Shown: positions 34,601-45,832 of the stretch, one piece after another
Position numbering within the stretch: position 1 is the stretch's first letter
Layout: every line of letters starts with the position of its first letter
Assembly (NCBI RefSeq): GCF_024730665.1
Contig: NZ_CP084737.1
Span: 933,158-997,157, forward strand
Reading direction: 5' to 3'
Length of the DNA: 64,000 nucleotides
Origin: Coxiella-like endosymbiont
GTDB lineage: Bacteria; Pseudomonadota; Gammaproteobacteria; Coxiellales; Coxiellaceae
The notes under the pieces: model-generated
Seen by the model: the letters and a program-made list of their open reading frames with translations, nothing else
Told to the model about the DNA's origin: nothing
The model's database searches: none
Translations under genes and position numbers: made by a program

Positions 34601-34748
34601 CCAGCCTTTCGGAGGGAGTTGGTTGTCAGGCACTGGGCCCAAGGCCGGTGGCCCACATTATTTGCCTCGATTTTGCATTGAAAGTACTCTCACTATTAAC
34701 ACCACTGCTGCTGGCGGTAATACCAGCTTAATGATGATGGAAAGCTGA
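31605..34748 (+). CDS. putA: Bifunctional proline dehydrogenase / P5C dehydrogenase PutA
   Basis: PutA oxidises proline to glutamate in two steps. ATG 31605 is preferred to the upstream in-frame position inside ppa. The 1047-residue protein is intact, the longest unbroken frame in the window. The PRODH barrel (about residues 150-500) includes RLVKGAYWDSEIK and LVRRLLENGANSSFVNRI; the aldehyde dehydrogenase half has ISPWNFPIAIFTGQ, VAETSG with the general-base Glu, and SAGQRCSALR with the catalytic Cys near residue 833. There is no N-terminal ribbon-helix-helix DNA-binding domain, so it is not the autoregulating type. Confidence 0.96.
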   Translation: MTDQSLLFYEKSLSVDSVRPLLNIAYRMDETECVEYLLNIIDFTTEVERAVNQFAEKLVIKIRKQESKKGGIEGLMWQYDLSTEEGIVLMCLAEALLRVPDKETENLLICDKLTSATWEKHVGASESTFVNFATWGLALSAKVLKKEKAGQFKTIWHNLIRKSGEPVIRKVVREAIKLLGEQFVLGRTINEAIQRSQNALREGFHYSYDMLGEVARTQVDADRYYNSYFQAISMLGKTRSAENIYEGPSISVKLSALYPRYEFKKRELAVPFLINRAKELALHAKQQKIGMTIDAEEADRLDISLDVFAGLFKDKAFEKSEGLGLAVQAYQKRALPLIEWLIDLAHQQKRRIPIRLVKGAYWDSEIKVTQMEGFVNYPVFTRKVNTDISYIACAKKMLSAQRAIYPQFATHNAYSVAAILTLMNHDYDNYDFEFQNLQGMGKALYHYVVNKLHLPCRIYAPVGYYEDLLPYLVRRLLENGANSSFVNRIVDQTVPISQIIQSPFQKVELLKKIPNPKIPLPKNIFGKERMNSVGTDLSNFSELMPLNEDIKKALNKTWEASPFLREMKNGQPVFDPSDNRRQIGVIELADASDVKEAIEVASLAFSAWDQKGIIVRAAILRRMADLLEEHQAELMAIVIREGGRTLLNALSEVREATDFCRYYALQAEKHLSDVKLPGYTGEINVLRMNGRGIILCISPWNFPIAIFTGQIAAALVTGNAVIAKPSGQTPLTAARVTQLFYEAGVPRKILQLMPGLGSTVGQALIESSKINGIIFTGSEATARHIQKTLANRSGPIIPFVAETSGINAMIADSTALPEQLVHDVITSAFDSAGQRCSALRILYLQDEIADNVIKMLSGAMAEMKIGDPMLSSTDVGPVIDIKAQKTLQKHEAFMQQEAKLIYKVDLSPETGHGTFVAPQAYELPSLDLITGEVFGPILHVLRYRKRNLDKVIDDINALGYGLTFGIQSRIEATIDHIQSRIHAGNIYVNRNVIGAVVGIQPFGGSWLSGTGPKAGGPHYLPRFCIESTLTINTTAAGGNTSLMMMES

Positions 34749-35812
34749 TTATTGATTATTTCTGCTAAAAAGTTTAGTTCGTATTCTACGGTTATTGCAC
34801 TGAATTATAGAGTAGACACCTAACGTGGCTCGTATTACTTTTAACACGCTTCTTTGCAGAAAAACTAGAAAGAAAGCAGAGAATGAATCCAAAGACTGTA
34901 GAGCAGCACACGCGGAGTCTAGAGCTGCAGTCTTGAGTGAACGGGACAAGGTTACTTAGCAGTACTTATCAACTGACATTAAAAACTGAGTTTAAAATTG
35001 TGAGTAACTCAAGTGCAAACGGATATTGAACTCATGAAGATTTCTCTAAGCGCAGAAACAATCAGCTTTACGGTGTTTTCGAGTACATGGGTCGCTTTGA
35101 AAAGACGAATTCTGAATATTTCCAAGAAGACGTCATGAAAAGTCTAATTCGCGAAATGCTATGCGAAATGATTTATTTTGTCTGTCTTTGGGAATGGTGT
35201 TTCTTTTTGTGAAAACAGTAGAAGCAGCGATATTATGTGTAAAATATTTTAAAAATCAATATACTAAAATAAATTCCCAGCTTCTTTCAAATAGATAAAA
35301 GTACACGAATCATTTATCAAAAATGTGTGACATGAAAAATTTCAAAGATAATCCACGCAAAAAGCGCTATCTAGTAGTTTACAGTATAAAAAACAGTATA
35401 AAAAAGTTCCTTAACCAAAAAGACTAATGTAGTTACGGCAAATCACGAAGCCATTTGTTGAATGGATCGCTTTGGCAGCTCCTATACTATAATAAACCAT
35501 AAACGCGCCAGAAACAGCTACTTTTCCTATTAATAGTTATAAAATGGACATTAGTCGATAGAGCTCTGGTGGAAGTAATATACTGTCAAGTTTATGTGAT
35601 ATTTCATATAGGATATAGTAAGAGAGGGATTTCTGGCATTGAGAAAAAATAAATTATTCCGTTATTTTTAAAGTAGTTTGTTAGCGATGGATTGGAGCGC
35701 GAAGATATTTTTAATATTGAGTTCATTATGTTTTAAGATTTCTGCTTTTATAGTGGGAAGATGAGATGAATTTGAGATGATAAGATGTCACTTTTATTTT
35801 TGAGGTTTAATT
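34749..35812. other. Non-coding spacer between putA and purL
   Basis: About 1.06 kb. Short open stretches only, including 66 minus-strand codons right after putA without recognisable motifs. No RNA gene, remnant or repeat is evident. Confidence 0.4.
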
Positions 35813-38800
35813 ATGCTATTTTTACAGGGCGCTAACGCCTATACTGCATTTCGCCAACAACAAATTTTCTCCAGTTTACAGCAAAAGGAGCCTAGTATTC
35901 GGGCTATTAAAGCGAAATTTGGTTATTTTGTTGATTGTGATGACAGTCGATTAAATAGTAATGATCTAGATCGGTTAGAATGCTTATTGCCTAATGCTTA
36001 TTTTTGTCATCATTCCCAATCCAGCGAAGATTGCGCCTTTTGGGTCGTGCCTCGAATAGGGACGATTTCTTCTTGGTCATCGAAAGCCACTGATATCGCC
36101 AATAACTGTAAAATTCCCGTTAATCGAATTGAAAGGGGAATTTACTATGTTGTGCAAGGAATCTCACCAACTGATGAACAGAGTGCGCAGGCTATCATTT
36201 TAGAATTATATGATCCTTTGGTGGAATCCATTTTATTTTCCGCCGATGATTTGGCATTATTATTTGAGTATCCTTTATTTAAAACGTTTAACTCAATCAA
36301 TCTTCTAGAAAAAGAAGAAATAGCATTAAAAGAAGCTAATCAAAATTTTGGATTAGCTTTAAGTAATGATGATATTAATTATTTATTAAGTGCTTTTAAG
36401 AAATTAAATCGTAATCCTACTGACGTTGAGTTAATGATGTTCGCTCAAATAAATTCCGAACATTGTCGACATAAAATTTTCAATGCGGAATGGACGATTG
36501 ATAGACAACACAAAGATGAATCTTTATTCTCAATGATTCGTTATACGCATAAAACACATCCTGACCAAGTGATGGTAGCTTACCGAGATAATGCGGCGGT
36601 TATAAAAGGTTCTACAATGGATCATTTTTCTATTAATCCAGCTAACAATCTTTATGGGATACAAAAAGAGTTCATACACACTGTGCTAAAAGTAGAAACG
36701 CATAATCATCCAACTGCTATTTCACCTTTTGCAGGTGCGGCGACTGGCAGTGGCGGCGAAATTCGTGATGAAGCGGCCACAGGACGAGGCGCGCAAAGTC
36801 AGGTGGGATTGACCGGATTTTCTGTATCACACCTGAAAATTCCTAGTTTTTTACAACCTTGGGAAATAGAAAAAAGTAAACCGAAATTATTGGCATCTGC
36901 GTTAGACATCATGTTACATGGACCCATTGGCGCTGCTTCATTCAATAATGAATTTGGGCGACCGAATGTTTGTGGTTATTTTCGAACGTTGGAATATGGT
37001 CAACATGGCTATCACAAACCTATTATGATTGCTGGCGGCATTGGTCATATTCGTCATTCTCAAATTGAAAAAGAAAATTTTGACGAGGGTGCATTATTAA
37101 TTATTATGGGCGGCCCTGCAATGTTGATTGGGTTAGGTGGGGGTTCAGCTTCTTCGCGAAATAGTGAAGCATTTACAGAATCTTTAGATTTTGCTTCAGT
37201 TCAACGATCCAATCCAGAAATGCAACGTCGGGCACAAGAGGTCATTAACGTTTGCACTTCTTTAGGGAGTGATAATCCAATTTTAAGCATCCATGATGTC
37301 GGTGCGGGAGGATTATCGAATGCATTGTCGGAATTGGTTTATACTACAGGATGTGGTGGTGAATTTGAATTACGGGATATACCTAGCGTAGAACCCGGAA
37401 TGACCCCACTTGAAATTTGGTGCAATGAAGCGCAAGAGCGATTTGTGTTGGCTATTAGAGCAGAATCGTTGAGAGTCTTTCATAATATTGCTAAACGAGA
37501 ACGTTGTCCTTTCGCTGTGGTTGGTCGAGCTACGCGGAATAAAAAGCTAATTGTAAATGATGAGTATTTTAATAATCAGCCTATTAATCTTCCATTATCT
37601 TTGTTGTTTAAAGATATCCCGCCTTTGCAATGTGCAGATAAACAGCTTGCGTTGCCATTTCAGCCTGCAGAGAATATTACTTCTTCTCAGGTAGGTTTAT
37701 TTTCTTATCGGTCAAGCTGCAGAATGATGAAGGGAAACCATGGTGAACAAATTAAGACATGGGATGTCAGCAGTGATTGGATGCAATCTTTCGATGTTAA
37801 GAGTACAGATTTGGATTGGTCCAAAGTGGTAAAACGCATTTTGCAATACCCTTGCGTGTCCGATAAAAGTTTTTTAATTACGATTGGTGATAGGACAGTA
37901 GGAGGAATGGTCGTCCGAGATCAAATGGTAGGGCCGTGGCAAGTACCCGTATCTGATGTTGCCGTAATCACTCACAGTTTTACAGGATTTCAAGGACAAG
38001 CTTTAGCTATTGGTGAGCGGTCCCCCATAGCTATTATTCATCCGGCAGCATCAGCACGGATGGCGATAGGAGAAGCCATCACTAATATAGCCGCCGCTGG
38101 ATCCATTGAAACACTGTCTCACCTGGTATTATCGGCGAATTGGATGGCTGCAGCAGATGCTCCAGGGGAAGGAGCGGGTTTGTATGAAGCGGTGCGAACC
38201 GTTTCCAAAGAATTGTGTCCCGCATTAGGGATTTGTATTCCTGTAGGAAAAGATTCGTTATCTATGAAGACTACTTGGGTGGATGAAGACCAAAATAAAA
38301 CCGTTACATCCCCCTCTCACTAATTATTACCGCGATAGCACCTGTGATTGATGTACGTAATACACTAACACCCCAATTACAAATAGAAGCAAGAGTAAAA
38401 ACCAAGTTATTGTTAATTGACTTAGGGGGTGGCGCTAATTCATTGGGTGGATCATGCTTAGCACAAACGTATAATTTATTGGGTCAACAACCACCCGATG
38501 TTGATGACCCTATTTTGTTACGTCATTTCTTTGAAGTAATTCAATTTCTCAGTCGAAAAAAATTATTATTAGCCTACCACGACCGCTCTGATGGTGGTTT
38601 ATTCGTTACAATTTGTGAAATGGCTTTTGCTGGACGTATAGGCGTTACTATTAAGTTAGATTCACTAGGCACTCATCCGATAGCTAGTGCATTTACTGAA
38701 GAACTGGGCGCCGTCATTCAAGTCAAAGAAGAAAATGTGGAGGAAATATTCACTACTCTGGAGAAAATTAGTTTAAAAGCCCATGCCCATATTATTGGGG

Positions 38801-39821
38801 AGACTAATGATTCGGATGAAATAGTGATTAATTTTCAAGAAAAAATACTCTATCAAGAAACCCGCACGACACTCCAAAAGTGGTGGAGCGAAACAAGTTA
38901 TCGTTTGCAATCCCTTAGAGATAATCCGGACTGTGCCAAGCAACAATTTGATTATTCATTAAACAAAAAAAATTTGGGATTAACCGCGATAGCCACTTTT
39001 GATATCGAAGAAGATATTGTTTTACCCTATCTTAACAAAGGCAAACCACCGCGTGTAGCTATTTTACGAGAGCAAGGAATTAATGGTCATCGTGAAATGG
39101 CAGCAGCATTTTATTTAGCGGGTTTTGAGAGCGTAGACGTACATATGAGTGATTTATTAAGCGGTGAAGTTAATTTAGTGGATTTTAAGGGACTCGTAGC
39201 ATGTGGTGGTTTTTCTTTTGGTGACGTGTTAGGAGCCGGTCGTGGATGGGCACAATCAATTTTAATGCATTCCAAAATGCGAGACGAATTTGCTTCATTT
39301 TTTCATAATTCTGATCGTTTTGCTTTGGGAATTTGCAATGGATGCCAACTCTTTTCTCATTTGAAATCTTTAATTCCTGGAGCTCAAAATTGGCCAGCTT
39401 TCGAGCGCAATACGTCAGAACAATTTGAGGCGCGTTTAGCTTTAGTTGAAATTTCTGAGTCACCATCTATCTTTTTCAAAGATATGGCAGGAAGCCAGTT
39501 ACCGATCGCTGTTGCTCACGGTGAAGGACGGGCTGTCTTTCAAAAAAAAGGGGGCAACTCATAGAAAATAATAAGAATAAGCTTATTGCCTTACGTTATG
39601 TGGATTATAATGGTCAACCCACAGAAATTTATTCGGCTAACCCCAATGGCAGTCCAGAGGGCATTACAGGACTTACCATACCTGATGGTCGCATCACAAT
39701 TTTAATGCCTCATCCAGAGCGTGTTTTTCGCACCGTGCAATTATCCTGGCATCCTCAAGAATGGAAAGAGATGAGTCCATGGATGCGGATGTTTCGCAAT
39801 GCTCGTGTGTGGGCAGACTAA
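35813..39821 (+). CDS. purL: Phosphoribosylformylglycinamidine synthase, two frame slips
   Basis: PurL makes FGAM from FGAR, glutamine and ATP, the fourth step of purine synthesis. It is the large single-chain form. [16 protein letters not shown] and [20 protein letters not shown] mark the synthetase domain; [12 protein letters not shown] holds the glutaminase Cys and [10 protein letters not shown] the catalytic His. Breaks occur at five C (38310-38314) and at the A8G5 tract (39542-39554); one base added at each gives 1336 residues. ATG 35813 follows a GAGG-like site. Everything outside the slips is conserved. Confidence 0.92.
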
Positions 39822-40079
39822 TTGACACATTTATGTAAGAGTATACATGACAATCATTCTTTGAATTTTCATTTCTGCAGAAAGGTGATAGAGTGTGAGT
39901 GTATGCGATATCCTTATCTATAAAAGAGATTCTCATAATTCTTTATCAAATATAGGATCGTTGTGGTACATCTGCCTTGCGACCACTATAGCGTGTTCTT
40001 TCTTCATCCCGAAAAACACATGGGGGAAGATCGGCAAAACTACAATCACATGTATTTTAGTCGTTCTGATGAACAAAAT

Positions 40080-41290
40080 TACTAAAAGCGAAGAAGCTAT
40101 AAGCTGCATTGTCGGATCAGAAAAAATCTGAGTCTATTGACAATGTTGGTCATGATTTATGTATACCTATTAATAGCATTTTAGGTATGGCCTAAATTTT
40201 AAATATGTGTGAATATGCAAAAGAGTAGTGGGCGTTAATTAATGATTTGAATATACGGTTCATTTATTTTTAAATTTTGTTGAAAATATTCCAGATCTTA
40301 TTCGTCTTGAAGTGAAAAAGTTGAAAGTAAGATGTTCTTAGTTTGACTTAAGATGATTAATTACTTTTATAGTAAAATTTTCCATTCTCTTTTCCATAAT
40401 CAAGTTAGTCAAAAGAGAATTAGCACTAGTGTACATTATGTTCCATCGCTGCTTAATATACAATCGGTTAACCTTAGTTATATTCGTTTTATTTTTCTTA
40501 ATCTAGTCAGTAATGCAGTTAAATTTACAGGAAAGATAGCATCGATGTATTTGTTTATTTTGTTGAGGACGACGAAACTTTACTGAAAATTTCAGAAGGG
40601 TTTTGATATTTAGATTACCTAAAGATAGATGGTACTATTTTTGATCGTTTGAATCGAATGATGCCACCGATTTATACCAATGCTTATGAAAATGACTAAG
40701 GTTGGATTAAGTTAAGTATCGCGAAAAGACTTATCTCCATTTTAGTGAAGAAATTTATGTTATCAGCCAATAAATAAAGGATCAATCTGATTTATATCCG
40801 CTGTGAAATAGTGTCTTCTCAACTTCGAATTACCTTAAAAATGCGATTATGTCGATTAAACTAAAAACAAAAAATTTGAAACATTAAAAGGATGTACGTA
40901 TGTTAGTCGAAGATGATAAATTATTTCAAACTATTGAAAAGGCTTTACTTAGAAGAGATTGAGTGTATAAGTGTATAGTTGGTGTCACTTTAACTGCCGA
41001 GAAACATTAGAAAAAATTAAAAATAGTTGATTACGAATTAATTCTCATGGATATCGGATTGATGGACGAACGTGGGTTAAATTTTGGTACGTGAAATTCG
41101 ACGGTCATGAAGGTAAAATCCTATCCTAATTGTTGCGATGATAGCCCATGTGTTGAGCCGAGAAAAGAGTAAATGTTAAAAGAGTTTAGAAGATAGGATC
41201 AAGATTTCGTTAGCAAGCCTACCACCGAGAAGATTGAAAGGCCTTATTAGAGTTCCTCTGTTGATTCATCTAAAAACGTTCACCATGGGT
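40080..41290 (+). pseudogene. Decayed hybrid sensor histidine kinase with receiver domain
   Basis: Fragments in order match a hybrid two-component sensor. NVGHDLCIPINSILGMA (40142-40192) is a decayed phospho-acceptor His box; IRFIFLNLVSNAVKFTG (about 40480-40530) is the ATPase N box; MLVEDDKLFQ (from 40900) starts a receiver domain, DYELILMDIGLMDERG (about 41030-41078) holds the phospho-Asp, and DFVSKP (about 41200) the conserved Lys-Pro. They lie in different frames with many stops between, so the gene is dead, unlike the slip-only genes. The N-terminal sensor part is not recognisable. Confidence 0.75.
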
Positions 41291-41444
41291 ATAAGAATTC
41301 TGCCGATGGAAACTAATTAGGGCTAAGTCAATTTTAATTTCTCTAAATGATAGAAAATTAAAATATTAATAAAACGTAGGTATTTATTGATAAATTTTGT
41401 GGAATCTTATTTATTCTATCATTAACGAAAAATTAAGAAATAAA

Positions 41445-42589
41445 TTAAACCTTGAGGTGGAAAGTTTTAAGTGAAACAATTAATATCTTTAAAAAGCGAG
41501 CAATTTCACCGCCACTTATAAGGCGGTGATCGCTTGTCACAGAAAGCGGCAGTATTCGGTGAATAGCAGGACTGCCATTTTCTGGAACAACCGCATCCCG
41601 TATACGTCCAACACCAATGATAGTTACTATCGGTGGAATCAATATGGGATTGGCGTAGCGGCCAGCAACAGTGCCGAAATTGGAGAGCATGATGGTTTTT
41701 CCTTGTAGATCGTCTGGTGGGAAACTTCGGCTTTGAGCTTGTTCTTTAAATAGATTGATTTTTTGGCGCAACTCGGCATCGTTGATTCTGGCAATATCTT
41801 TCAACACCGGAACATACAGGCCGTGTGGTGTATCTACCGCCATGCCTACATTGATAGATTCGTTTAATTGATATCGCATGGCCTCACCGTCGAAATAAGC
41901 ATTCATAATCGGTACTTCCTTACAAGCTACTTCAATAGCCCGAATTAATCGAAGAGTAATATCTTGTTTCCCCGACCAGCTATGTAGATCTGCATCATCC
42001 ATTAAACTTACTGGCACCACGCCTCGGTGGGATTGAGACATGCTCTGCACCATTGCCCGCTGAACATTTGATAATGGAGTGAATTTCCCTTCGACTTTGT
42101 GGTGTTTAGAGGTTTCTGGTAGTTGGGCTGCTTCCTTAACTTCCTCAGCACGTATCATGCTGCCTTTAGGCGTGATAGAAGAAAGGTCGACTCCCAATTT
42201 TTTTGCCAGCATACGAACAGCAGGAATTGCTTTGATAGATTTTTTTTAGTAAGTTTGTCGGAAATGCCAAACACGGATTCTTGTAGGACGGTTTCACCAG
42301 ATTCAATTACTCCCACAACAGTGCCTGCATCTTTCGATTTTTCAGGTTCTTCAGCTTCTCCTTCAAACCCAATCAACGGATGTCCCGTTTCGATCGTATC
42401 GCCAGTTTCACCATATAATTTTTTAACTTTACCTATAAAGGGGGAAGGCACGTCCACTAATGCTTTTGCTGTTTCCATTGCCAGTAACGGTTGATTCACA
42501 TCTACCTCGTCACCCACTTTAATGTACCATTCTCGAATGATAGCATCCGGCAATCCTTCACCTAGGTCAGGTAATTTGAATATTTTCAT
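41445..42589 (-). CDS. pdhC: 2-oxoacid dehydrogenase E2 (dihydrolipoamide acyltransferase), one frame slip
   Basis: E2 moves the acyl group from E1 to CoA. ATG 42589 (MKIFKLPDLGEGLPDAI) is preferred to an upstream GTG. One lipoyl domain has its lysine in METAKALVDVP; a peripheral-subunit-binding domain (AVRMLAKKLGVDLSSI) follows, then the catalytic domain with SVTSDHRLISGGE. The break is an eight-T run (plus strand, 42240-42247); one added base gives 381 residues. The catalytic motif has Ser where many E2 have Asp after DHR. The acyl group may be acetyl or branched-chain. Confidence 0.88.
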
Positions 42590-42631
42590 AAGGAGCACTC
42601 CAACACTGATTGTATAGTTTTGATAATACGG

Positions 42632-43567
42632 TTAGTGCTTGGCATATATTTTTTCTAATTTGAAGTACGGTATCACCGTATCATAACCAGCTACGCGTTT
42701 GACAGGAGCTAACAATGACAATAATCCGCGTTCAGCAATACCAGCAGCGATTTCTGCGCCAACACCACCAGTGAGTGGTGCCTCCTGGATGATGACGCAG
42801 CGCCCAGTCTTTTCCACGGATTGTAAAATTGTCTCCATGTCTAATGGCTTAATTGTAGCGACATCAATGACTTCAGCCTCTATATTTTGAGCGGCAAGGG
42901 CTTCTGCAGCTTCCAAAGTTTCTTTGATCATAGCGCCCCAAGTGATTAAAGTGATATCATCTCCTTCACGCAATAAAAAACAGAGATCGAGTGATAATGC
43001 CTTACCATCATCGGGAACTTCTTGCTTCACTAAGCGATAAATCCGCTTCGGTTCGAGAAAGAGAACAGGGTCTGGATTGCGAATGGAAGCTAACAATAGA
43101 CCGTAAGCCCGAGCCGGAGAAGAAGGAATAACAACGCGTAGACCAGGGATATGGGCAAATAAGGCTTCCATGCTCTCGGAATGATGCTCTGGTGCATGAA
43201 TGCCGCCTCCAAAAGGAGCGCGATAAACGATGGGACAATGCAAACGTCCCCGCGTTCGATTACGCATTCTCGCAGCATGGCTAAGGATATGGTCTAAACC
43301 AGAGTAAATAAAACCTTCGAATTGAAATTCAGCTACGGGTTTTAGCCCTTGAGTCGCCATTCCTACGGAGATACCAGCAATCATACTTTCCCCTAAAGGG
43401 GTATCTAATACCCGCTCGGTTCCAAATTTTTTAAGTAAACCTACTGTTGCACGAAAAACACCACCGTTAATGCCGACATCTTCACCTAGAACGATAACAG
43501 AATCATCTTTTGTCATTTCATAAGCGAGTGCCTGATTAACGGCCTCAATCAAGGTAATTTTACTCAT
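42632..43567 (-). CDS. pdhB: 2-oxoacid dehydrogenase E1 beta, C-terminus shifted
   Basis: E1 beta completes the thiamine-dependent decarboxylase. VLGEDVGINGGVFRAT near residue 27 and EHHSESMEALFAHIPGL are typical. As read it stops after 311 residues. In the next frame, MPSTNRIIKTIQSVLECSL continues to a TGA at 42586 that overlaps the pdhC ATG as ATGA, so the ancestral protein had about 326 residues. The slip is in six T (plus strand, 42649-42654) and needs one base removed or two added, the opposite sense to most breaks here. It overlaps E1 alpha by 4 bases. Confidence 0.93.
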   Translation of the reverse strand: MSKITLIEAVNQALAYEMTKDDSVIVLGEDVGINGGVFRATVGLLKKFGTERVLDTPLGESMIAGISVGMATQGLKPVAEFQFEGFIYSGLDHILSHAARMRNRTRGRLHCPIVYRAPFGGGIHAPEHHSESMEALFAHIPGLRVVIPSSPARAYGLLLASIRNPDPVLFLEPKRIYRLVKQEVPDDGKALSLDLCFLLREGDDITLITWGAMIKETLEAAEALAAQNIEAEVIDVATIKPLDMETILQSVEKTGRCVIIQEAPLTGGVGAEIAAGIAERGLLSLLAPVKRVAGYDTVIPYFKLEKIYAKH

Positions 43568-44654
43568 ATTTCACACTCGGAAAATTCTTCACGTTGTTTC
43601 TTTAGTGACTGTGGAAGTTCCGCGTATAAATAATCAAATATGTCCGTTGATTTTGGTGGTGGTATATTCAAAAATTCTTCGATAATCTGTCCGACCTCTT
43701 GAGCTAGTTCTTTTTGCAGTTCTGCTTCTTTTTCTCTAGACCACAAATGTTGAGATTCGAGATAGTGTCTAAGGCGAGAGATTGGCTCTATTTTCCACGC
43801 AGCTTTAAATTCTTCCGAAGGCGCGTAACGTGTCGCATCATCAGCGGTGGTGTGATCGCATAAACGATATGTAACTGCTTCAATCAACGTGGGTCCACCA
43901 CCATAGCGAGCCTTTTCCAAGGCTTTTGAAACAGCATAACGCACTGCAATGATGTCATTGCCATCAACTTGAAAACCTTTGAACCCGCCTGCAATGGCTT
44001 TCTGTGCCAATGTCTGGCAAGAGGTTTGTTGAGAGCGAGCTACTGAAATGGCCCATTGATTATTATTAACTATAAATACCAAAGGCAATTGCCAACAGCC
44101 AGCTAAATTAATAGCCTCATAAAAATCCCCTTTAGAGGTCCCTCCATCACCGCAAATAGTTAGTACGGCGCGTTTTTGTTTACGATATTTCACCGCGTAA
44201 GCTACACCAGCTGCATGTAATAATTGCGCTGCAATAGGAACACAATTAGGAAAATCTTCTTTCACATGAGGATTGGAATAATGACTTCCGCGCTCGTCGC
44301 CCCCCAGTAAGCTAAAAGTTCCGACAATTTTATTCCGCGTTCAAGACAGGCTCCTTGATCTCTGTAATAAGGGCAAAAAATATCTTCTTCTTGCATAGCA
44401 TTACCTGTACCTACTCCTACGGCTTCTTGTCCACGCGATGAAGGAAAAGTGCCAATTTTACCGATGCGTTGCAAACTGACGGCTTTATTATCGAAATGAC
44501 GGATTAGAACCATTTGGCGGTAGAGGTAAAGTAAACTATCGGGATTTACGAATTCAGGAAAGAGCTGGGTAGGATGACTGTTTGCATCGAGAAATCGTAA
44601 ATAAGGAATCGAAAAATTAGCTACTGTCATCATTTTCGCTGTCATATCATACAC
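43564..44654 (-). CDS. pdhA: 2-oxoacid dehydrogenase E1 alpha, one frame slip
   Basis: E1 alpha binds thiamine diphosphate: GDGGTSKGDFYEAINLAG with VNNNQWAIS is the cofactor motif. The N-terminal third has VLIRHFDNKAVSLQR and SSRGQEAVGVG. The frame breaks at six C (plus strand, 44300-44305), and adding one restores YWGGDERGSHYSNPH and 363 residues. It overlaps leucine dehydrogenase by 8 bases upstream and E1 beta by 4 downstream. With that neighbour, a branched-chain 2-oxoacid substrate is possible as well as pyruvate. Confidence 0.88.
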
Positions 44655-45744
44655 TCTCCAGCTGGTTAGAAGTTGCTGTCAGTTTCTCTTTGGCTATCAA
44701 ATCAGCTACTTCAGTGGTAGGAATATCTTCTTTTGCTGAGCGATCAAATAATTCTAAAAGACAATCATAGAGGTTATCAATTAATCGATTGGCAATATCG
44801 ATATTGTGATAATCGTGAACGGATGCTGCTTGAATTAAACCACCGGCATTAATCACATAATCGGGTGCATACAAAAGTCCTCGCTGATGAGCAATAATCC
44901 CATATTTCCGATGGGCTAATTGATTGTTGGCAGAGCCTGCGATGATAGATGTCTGAAGACGGTTGAGTGTATTTAGGTTAATAACCCCGCCAATAGCACA
45001 GGGTGAAAAGATATCGCATGGAACATCATAAATTGTTTCTGGTGGGACAACACGTGCTTGAAATTCATCCGCAAATTGTTGAGTGGCCTCTAGTTTGGTA
45101 TCACACATAGAAATGGTTGCACCGGCTTGACGCAGAAAACGAGCCAAACTGTAAGCAGTTTTACCGCCGCCTTGGATTGCCACATGTAATCCTTCTATCG
45201 TATCACGATTTAATTTGAATTTAACAGCCGCCTTAATGCCAAGAAAAATGCCGCGTGCGGTAAATGGTGAAGGATCGCTTTGTAATTTATCAGTTCCTGC
45301 TGCACCGATAACATGTGGCGTGCATTCGGCGATGATATCCATATCCTGGGTGGTCGTGCCAATATCCATGGCTGTAATATAACGACCATTGATATGGTGC
45401 ACAAAATACCCAAAAGAGCGAAAGAGTGCTTCGCGATTTATAATTTTAGAGGGTTTTAAAATGACTGCTTTTGCACCGCCATGTGGTAAATCAGTAAAAG
45501 CTGCTTTCAAAGTCATCATGTAAGCAAGCTGAATCGCATCCTTTAGGGCCAGATCAATAGAATGGTAAGAGTAGAAACGACAACCGCCAATGGCGGGGCC
45601 ACGCTTTGTACTGTGAACAGCAATGATAGCATGTAGCCCTGTATTTGAATCAATTTTTATATGGATGTCGCCAAAACCAAGCATTCTAGCATAGCGCATT
45701 AACCTTTCATGGGTATAGTGACGGTTATTAAGTATTTTTGGCAT
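44647..45744 (-). CDS. ldh: Leucine dehydrogenase (Glu/Leu/Phe/Val dehydrogenase family)
   Basis: The enzyme reversibly deaminates leucine or related amino acids to 2-oxoacids with NAD. GPAIGGCRFYSY near the N-terminus, LPHGGAKAVILKP with the catalytic Lys, and the dinucleotide loop HVAIQGGGKTAYSLARFL are seen. I use the internal start MPKILNNRHYTHERL (45744, 365 residues, the usual size); the frame is open to 45795. It is intact and heads the operon with the 2-oxoacid dehydrogenase genes, which would act on its product. Confidence 0.88.
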   Translation of the reverse strand: MPKILNNRHYTHERLMRYARMLGFGDIHIKIDSNTGLHAIIAVHSTKRGPAIGGCRFYSYHSIDLALKDAIQLAYMMTLKAAFTDLPHGGAKAVILKPSKIINREALFRSFGYFVHHINGRYITAMDIGTTTQDMDIIAECTPHVIGAAGTDKLQSDPSPFTARGIFLGIKAAVKFKLNRDTIEGLHVAIQGGGKTAYSLARFLRQAGATISMCDTKLEATQQFADEFQARVVPPETIYDVPCDIFSPCAIGGVINLNTLNRLQTSIIAGSANNQLAHRKYGIIAHQRGLLYAPDYVINAGGLIQAASVHDYHNIDIANRLIDNLYDCLLELFDRSAKEDIPTTEVADLIAKEKLTATSNQLESV

Positions 45745-45832
45745 AGACAAATCCTGAATCTTTAGATCCGAGAAAAATTGCCACAATAGTAGCAAGGTTT
45801 TTGGTAGGATGTAAGCACTGTTTTAGAAAAAA

